Of a stretch of DNA of 7,491 nucleotides, positions 6,270 through 7,491 are shown piece after piece. The notes beneath the pieces are model-generated. The model was not told the origin of the DNA. It searched no databases and saw only the letters and a list, made by a program, of their open reading frames with translations. Position numbers and translations under genes: made by a program. The stretch's first letter is position 1; every line of letters starts with the position of its first letter. Origin of the DNA: an uncultured Chromatiaceae bacterium (lineage in GTDB: Bacteria > Pseudomonadota > Gammaproteobacteria > Enterobacterales > Alteromonadaceae); NCBI GenBank assembly GCA_946481195.1, contig CAMLNG010000168.1, positions 1-7,491 of the forward strand, given 5' to 3'.

Positions 6270-7418
6270 TTACTCCTTCTGTCCGTTTTTGGCTGCCTGA
6301 ATATCAGCAGCCTGGACCAGATCACCGGTGTTATTGTCCCAGGCGTTGCGCTCATAAGTGATGACGGCAGCGATTTCCTGCAGACTCAGCTGTTTACCAA
6401 AAGCCTGCATGGCTGTGCCGGTTTTCCCGTGCAGTACAATGTCAATGTGAGTGCTTTTTTGTGTAGCTTCAGTCGCTATTTTGCTGCCTTTTAAAGCCGG
6501 GAAAACGCCGGGTAATCCGGTACCCGTCGGTTGATGGCAGGCCGCACAATACCCCTGATATACCTTTTCACCTAAAGCCATCGCATCAGGCATGGTCATC
6601 TGCATGGATAACAGCTCCTGCTCCGCAGCTTTCAGCTTAGCCAGCCGATCCCCTTCTGCCTGAATCCAGCTATTAAAGTCCTCCGGTGATTTCGCAACGA
6701 CGACAATCGGCATAAACCCATGGTCTTTACCGCAGAGTTCAGCACATTGGCCCCTGTAGGTACCGGGTTGTTCTACCTGCGTCCAGGCTTCATTGATGAA
6801 ACCCGGGTTTGCGTCTTTTTTGACTGCAAATGCCGGCACCCACCACGAATGGATCACGTCATCCGATGTCATCAGGAACCGGACTTTTTTACCGGTTGGA
6901 ATGACCAGAGGCCGGTCAACTTCCAGCAGATAGTTTTCATTTTTGCGCAGTTTGTTTTGAATTTGTTTGGCCGGCGTGGCGAGCAGCGAATAGTACTCAA
7001 CCGGATATTCAAGGTATTTGTAATGCCATTTCCATTGAGAACCAGTCACCAGAATAGTCACATCTGATTTACTGGTATCTTCCATGGCAATCAGGGTCCG
7101 GGTAGCCGGAACAGCCATCAGAATCAGGATTACGACGGGAATTGCAGTCCAAAGCAGTTCAACTTTGGTGCTCTCATGAAATTGGGCAGGCTGCACACCT
7201 TTTGCTTTGCGATGATGAAGAATGGACCAAAACATGGCACCAAAAACCACCAGGCCAATAGCGCAGCAAATGTAGAAAATCGTCATATGCAGGTCATAGA
7301 CCTTCTGACTGATTTCCGTCACACCCCGGGTCATATTCAGGGGCATTTCTGCGGCGATAGCCGAATCGACACACAACAAGGCAAGCAGCGAGCAACGATG
7401 GTACATCGTGTTCGCCAC
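6270..7418 (-). CDS. coxB: Cytochrome c oxidase subunit II with fused C-terminal cytochrome c domain (caa3-like)
   Basis: Subunit II accepts electrons at CuA and passes them to heme a. The 382-residue protein has a putative signal peptide (about 1-23, ending in AIAA), two membrane helices (about 43-65 and 88-105) and a periplasmic cupredoxin domain. The CuA ligands are complete: H190 (DVIHSWW), then C225, E227, C229, H233 and M236 in CAELCGKDHGFM. The aromatic electron-entry region is QWKW (W129, W131). After a helical linker (about 245-275) comes a class I cytochrome c domain with CAACH (C291, C294, H295) and a likely distal Met, M337 in GTAMQAFG. The start is GTG at 7418-7416, chosen because AGGAG at 7430-7426 is seven bases away; the in-frame ATG at 7406 would be 19 bases from it and would shorten the signal peptide. 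First gene of the structural operon. Confidence 0.96.
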   Translation of the reverse strand: MANTMYHRCSLLALLCVDSAIAAEMPLNMTRGVTEISQKVYDLHMTIFYICCAIGLVVFGAMFWSILHHRKAKGVQPAQFHESTKVELLWTAIPVVILILMAVPATRTLIAMEDTSKSDVTILVTGSQWKWHYKYLEYPVEYYSLLATPAKQIQNKLRKNENYLLEVDRPLVIPTGKKVRFLMTSDDVIHSWWVPAFAVKKDANPGFINEAWTQVEQPGTYRGQCAELCGKDHGFMPIVVVAKSPEDFNSWIQAEGDRLAKLKAAEQELLSMQMTMPDAMALGEKVYQGYCAACHQPTGTGLPGVFPALKGSKIATEATQKSTHIDIVLHGKTGTAMQAFGKQLSLQEIAAVITYERNAWDNNTGDLVQAADIQAAKNGQKE

Positions 7419-7425
7419 AGCACGT

Positions 7426-7430
7426 CTCCT
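7426..7430 (-). promoter_or_regulatory. Ribosome binding site that sets the coxB GTG start
   Basis: The minus strand reads AGAGGAGACGTGCTGTGGCG. AGGAG at 7430-7426 sits seven bases before the GTG at 7418-7416. No comparable site precedes the nearest ATG (7406-7404), so GTG is the better start. Confidence 0.75.
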
Positions 7431-7434
7431 CTGT

Positions 7435-7451
7435 CAGTTTTGCAAAAACTG
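7435..7451. repeat. 17-bp inverted repeat in the coxB leader, possible operator
   Basis: CAGTTTT (7435-7441) and AAAACTG (7445-7451) are perfect 7-base arms around GCA. The element lies just upstream of the coxB ribosome binding site. In mRNA it would form a weak, AU-rich hairpin with a three-base loop; as DNA it is a symmetric site that a dimeric regulator could bind. No regulator family is recognised from it, and chance symmetry is possible. Confidence 0.4.
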
Positions 7452-7491
7452 TTGCCAGAATCCGACGCGCCCACAACTATGCATCCCGATT

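Noticed and set aside
7442..7457. Resemblance to a sigma-54 promoter on the minus strand (TGGCA then TTTTTGC) upstream of coxB.
   Set aside because: The GG and GC elements are 11 bases apart instead of the strict 10, and the predicted start would fall at the ribosome binding site, leaving almost no leader.
7294..7476. 60-residue minus-strand frame overlapping the coxB start.
   Set aside because: It is out of frame with coxB, matches nothing recognisable, and covers the coxB signal peptide and leader.

Overview
The window is a nearly gap-free aa3/caa3-type cytochrome c oxidase locus from a Gram-negative, aerobically respiring proteobacterium. The gene order (coxB-coxA-ctaG-coxC, an opposed DUF2909-type gene, SURF1, a SCO-like gene, ctaA, cyoE) is the one I associate with gammaproteobacteria such as Pseudomonas and the Alteromonadales. 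Base composition is moderate and the protein style suggests a Rheinheimera/Alishewanella-like organism, but the genus is a guess from memory, not a database result.

Layout, read on the minus strand from the right edge. A short leader (7419-7491) carries a small inverted repeat and a strong ribosome binding site. It is followed by coxB (subunit II with a fused C-terminal cytochrome c domain, GTG start), coxA (subunit I), ctaG (Cox11, CuB insertion) and coxC (subunit III). These four genes are 1 to 9 bp apart and clearly form one operon. It ends at an 11-bp perfect stem-loop (3161-3188) that it shares with a small plus-strand gene coming from the other side.

That plus-strand gene (2942-3151) encodes a 69-residue protein with two membrane segments, of the DUF2909 / twin transmembrane type. 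It starts only 13 bp from SURF1, which runs the other way, and the ribosome binding sites of the two genes lie back to back in those 13 bp. The second minus-strand unit is SURF1, then a membrane-anchored SCO/thioredoxin-like protein with CxxxC, then ctaA (heme A synthase), then cyoE/ctaB (heme O synthase, cut by the left edge). Its genes overlap by 4 to 8 bp, which suggests translational coupling.

Together the genes encode the catalytic core (subunits I, II, III), copper delivery (Cox11, possibly the SCO-like protein), heme A synthesis (CyoE makes heme O, CtaA converts it to heme A) and heme A insertion or assembly (SURF1). All catalytic residues I could check in the subunits are present. I see no RNA genes, mobile elements, CRISPR arrays or pseudogenes. 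The parts least explained by known biology are the SCO-like protein, which lacks the expected histidine, and the opposed DUF2909-type gene wedged between the two oxidase units.
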